Below, piece after piece: positions 61,007 through 64,000 of a stretch of 64,000 bases of DNA. The notes beneath the pieces were generated by a model. It made no database searches and was not told the DNA's origin. It saw only the letters and a program-made list of their open reading frames with translations. Source of the DNA: Nymphaea colorata. Lineage: Eukaryota > Streptophyta > Magnoliopsida > Nymphaeales > Nymphaeaceae. The first letter of the stretch is position 1. Each line of letters begins with the position of its first letter. Made by a program: the position numbers and the translations under genes. The DNA lies in the NCBI RefSeq assembly GCF_008831285.2, contig NC_045142.1:10349952-10413951 (forward strand), written 5' to 3'.

Positions 61007-61240
61007 CCACTATAAAAAACCAGTCTCTATTGTTGCAAGAAAAACGGTCTGTAAAAGTCGCCAAACCGTCCGCAAAAATATCACTGATGTTGGTAGACGA
61101 ACATCAGTGAAATTTATTTCATTGAAGATATTATTGACGCTTTAGATCAGATGTCATCGTATGTGATTTTTTTACTGATGTTTCAATGGATGCAAGTGTA
61201 GGGCAACTTTAATGACGGCCAACTCCTGTCATTAAGGGAG
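61007..61240 (+). mobile_element. CACTA-like transposon end
   Basis: Starts CACTATAAAAAACCAG, the standard CACTA terminus. It is followed by sub-terminal inverted phrases (CACTGATGTTGG / GAACATCAGTGAAA) and by TGACGGCCAACTCCTGTCATT. No TAGTG right end or transposase was found. Confidence 0.45.
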
Positions 61241-61591
61241 AGAGAGAGAGAAAAACAAAGAAGAGGGGGGAATAAGAACCGGTTTGCTTAGCCTTATAAT
61301 GACACCCTTAATCTCAAGATCAACACTACTCACCAATTTTATCACTAAGAATAATCCATGTTCAATAATTAACCTCAGCCTCTACTGCTCAAAACTTTAG
61401 ATATAAGTATGCTTATATCTATGCTAATTGGTAATATATGACAAGAAGCCAAGCCTATTGGCTGAGGTTTTTATAATGACAAGAATTGGTCCACTTGGTT
61501 TTTATAATGACATCCTTAATTCCAAGATCAACAATCCTCAATACCATCAAGATAACCTCCTCCATGATTGGATGACACCACCCATGCTGAC

Positions 61592-61630
<39 letters not shown>

Positions 61631-61822
61631 AGAAGAGGGGGTAATAAGAACTGGTTCGCTTGGCCATATAATGACACCCTTAATCTCAAAATCAACATTA
61701 TTCACCAGTTCTATCACTAAGAACAATCCTTGTTCAATAATTAACTTCAGCCTCTATAAGTATACTTATATTAAAAAGAACAAGAAAAGGTTAATTAGTA
61801 TTATGACAAGAAGCGAAGCCTT
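61239..61822. repeat. Duplicated segment, two long copies and one short
   Basis: Copy A (about 61239-61448) and copy B (about 61591-61822) share GAGAGAGAGA, then AATAAGAACYGGTT, ATAATGACACCCTTAATCTC, GTTCAATAATTAACYTCAGC and TATGACAAGAAGC. A short copy at about 61478-61545 repeats ACAAGAATTGGTCCACTTGG and ATAATGACATCCTTAAT. A (GA)n run at 61591-61626 marks the start of copy B. Confidence 0.85.
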
Positions 61823-62078
61823 TGTGAACCATGAGTCTTTCACCTGGAAGCAGAAGAATCCACCTGCCTTGCTGCTTCCAAATCACTTTCCGGATCACAA
61901 GGCTGCAGGCTGCTACTGGACATCCCAGTCTCCCTTCTCAACATCCTCTTCAGCTTCACTAGTGGGTTCTCACTTGAAGACTTTGCCGCCGGCCTCTCAG
62001 GATAGTACTTGATGCTCTCTGACCGTTTTGCTGGCAGCTGGCGGGCAAAATCTGCCGATGAAACAACTACAGTCGCTA

Positions 62079-62266
62079 ATCACTTAGAACGCCAAAATCC
62101 CTACCACCACCAACAGGGGAGCTGACGGTATCCACTGGCGGCTTTTTGGATCCTAAGTTGTGTTGTTGCCTGATCACTTAGAACGCCAGAATCCCTACCA
62201 CCACCAACAGGGGAGGTGACGGTATCCACTGGCAGCTTTTTGGATCCTAAGTTGTGTTGATGTCAG
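62079..62266. repeat. 94-bp tandem duplication that includes a SINE end
   Basis: The copies start ATCACTTAGAACGCC at 62079 and 62173 and run through CCACCACCAACAGGGGAG to GGATCCTAAGTTGTGTTG. The last part is the tail of the SINE at 62243-62407, so a piece of SINE 3' end is found in both copies. Confidence 0.9.
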
Positions 62267-62407
62267 CCATAGCAATAGTGCACCTTTTAACTTGGATGTC
62301 GCGTCCTACCACCTTAAGTTACAAGAACATAACATACGAGAATCGAACTAGATATCTACCTTTTTATAAGCCCATAACCCGACAAGTTACGCTATGCTCG
62401 TTGAGGT
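62243..62407 (-). mobile_element. tRNA-derived SINE (Au-like), minus strand
   Basis: On the minus strand it begins CCTCAACGAGCATAGCGTAA (A-box-like). TAGTTCGATTCTCGT (B box) follows, then a body with CTTAAGGTGGTAGGACGCG and a 3' end near CAACTTAGGATCC. The 22.0-kb copy has the same order. Confidence 0.65.
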
Positions 62408-64000
62408 AAAGCGGGATATATGTTGTAAGAATAAAATTACAAATAAATTTTCACTAACTTGATCAGTTATACTGCGTCCCAAACCTTGACGTGACGTGAG
62501 AATGATCCATTTAATCTCTCAATTTTTGGTTCAGGTGACCAAGGTGCGAGCCTGTAAATGCGTGCAGTAAATGGCCTTGATATTTTCTCAATCTTCGTTT
62601 CATTAACGAATGTATATTTAAGAGGATTGATGATAAGCAATATCAACATGACATTTACATAAACAATTTATATGTTTGTTATCAATTCAATCAAACCTTA
62701 TCTTCGTAACCCTTACTCCACACAAAACCGGTAGATGGCGGCCAACTCTGGCGACATGTCGATCTCTTTTACTCGAGACCGTCCCGTTCCTTTTTTTAAT
62801 ACTGCCTGGATTCCATTTTTGCGTTCTTGTTGTCCCCAACTGACAGCTTTTCTTTATATTTCTTTCTACGTCAGCAGTAACGAGCTCTGTTTCTTTATTT
62901 TTTTTCAATTGATTTTTTTTTAAATAACTTTGTCTTATTCTTTTTTCCAGCAAAAAATTTAGAGCAGCAAGAATGATAGGTTTCGTGGAGACATTTACAT
63001 CGCATATACAAGATCTGAAGAACCTTGTGGGTCGTCAGAATTGGTGCACATCATAAATTGACAACAATCTTCTCTCACTGGCAATATTGATTTCCTAACG
63101 ATTTCATTCATGATATTAAGTTCCAAATCCTGACGATAATTTTCATTCATGTTTCTTTTTCAAGAAATATAATGTTGTCGTGAGTGCCTTTTTTCAGATC
63201 AAAACAGTGGAAATTTCTTTTTTTAAGAACTGGACAGTTGTTCTTATGTGTTTTAAAGAAACTTGCATTTAAAAAAATATATAATTCTGATCAAACTTTT
63301 TTTTGTTTTGTAATTGTGGTTGAGTAGGGAGAGACGCCGAAACTCTCATCCAACCTCTTATTTTAAGAATTATTTGACAAAAAAATATTCTCAAGTACGC
63401 TATAATCTTAGAAAGCTGATTAATCTACACAGGTCAAGAGAACAAGACAATATTAAATCTAATGTACAGAAACAAACTTCTACCAATTATTGTTGCCAAG
63501 TTCTTTCAGAATAATGACAAATACTCTTTGTATGAGGACCCAAAATAAGGCACGAAATTTAAGCAATTAAATGGTATCGCCTTTTCTCTCATTCTCTTTT
63601 TGTCTTTTCTAGAGAAGAAAAGCGTAAGTGGGTCACCTCTGGCCTAAGATTTTGAAGAGCGAAAATTTACTAGTTAAAATTTTCAAAAAATTTAATTTGA
63701 ACCCTCCACTGTTTCTGAAAAAAAATATATTTGGCTCATTTGAAAAAAAAATTCAGAAGTTTCTTTTAAAATTTCAGCCCCCAACATCAAGCCTCTACCT
63801 CCCCTCCAGTTACCGATTATAAAGGAATATTTTGAAGAAAGATTTCATGCAAATGCCTGCGATGCTTCAAAACTAATCACATTGCTCAATTTTAAGTTTG
63901 CCTCTTGTGCGTTCAAATGCTCTTGCACTGCCAGTTAACAAAGAAAAGATAACCATGAGAAAAGTTGGACCAATATTGCAAATGCTCACCTGCATTGGAG
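62408..64000. other. AT-rich right edge; no gene seen
   Basis: No coding family is recognised on either strand. A phrase near 63320-63360 (GAGTAGGGAGAGACGCCGAAAC) faintly resembles the start of the dispersed repeat at 35.6 kb. The stretch at 63600-63840 resembles a degenerate transposon end. Confidence 0.5.

Noticed and set aside
1..64000. A previously undescribed multi-gene system
   Set aside because: The genes are unrelated plant loci separated by transposon-derived DNA. No conserved cluster of unknown genes was seen.

Overview
This window is nuclear DNA of a flowering plant. The genes have GT-AG introns and are plant-specific: a chloroplast DEAD-box helicase of the RH3 type, a P-class PPR protein, a plastid arogenate dehydratase and a LAZ1-type membrane protein. 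Between them lies AT-rich DNA full of plant transposon relics (TRIM, L1-type LINE, tRNA-derived SINEs, Harbinger-like, MITEs) and microsatellites. I cannot name the species.

Layout. 1-2.5 kb: first coding exon and 5' region of a LAZ1/DUF300 gene on the minus strand that runs off the left edge. 3.96-7.84 kb: a candidate Harbinger-like element carrying a broken MYB/SANT-domain gene. 7.8-11.3 kb: repeats. 12.06-13.95 kb: a PPR gene (+) whose two open frames join through a 122-nt intron into 588 residues. 14-22 kb: intergenic, with short tandem duplications and a SINE. 22.6-32.8 kb: RH3 (+), ten coding exons, 747 residues, with every junction in frame. 33.3-33.8 kb: a complete 452-bp TRIM retroelement with a 5-bp target duplication, next to a MITE. 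35.2-36.3 kb: a 559-bp-period segmental duplication. 39.6-40.8 kb: an intronless GC-rich arogenate/prephenate dehydratase-like gene (-) with substitutions at normally invariant positions. 41-50 kb: microsatellites, one very long palindrome, MITEs and a degenerate tandem array. 50.3-54.8 kb: a three-exon gene (-) for a 406-residue coiled-coil, tail-anchored-like protein of unknown function. 55.7-60.1 kb: SINEs and a decayed, 3'-truncated L1-type LINE. 60.5-62.4 kb: a Copia-like LTR, a CACTA-like end, duplicated segments and another SINE. 62.4-64 kb: no gene seen.

The genes do not form a pathway. Two are clearly plastid-linked: RH3 (group II intron splicing and 50S ribosome assembly in the homologue) and the dehydratase (phenylalanine synthesis). 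The PPR is organellar by family. The most unusual protein is the dehydratase: asparagine replaces the threonine of the TRF active-site motif, and the ENS-loop and ACT effector motifs are also altered, which points to lost or changed activity. I found no wholly new multi-gene system. The best-supported unusual features are that divergent dehydratase, the intact TRIM, the Harbinger-like element with its MYB pseudogene, several SINE copies with visible A and B boxes, and a recurring pattern of short tandem duplications. All gene models come from reading the sequence, with no transcript data.
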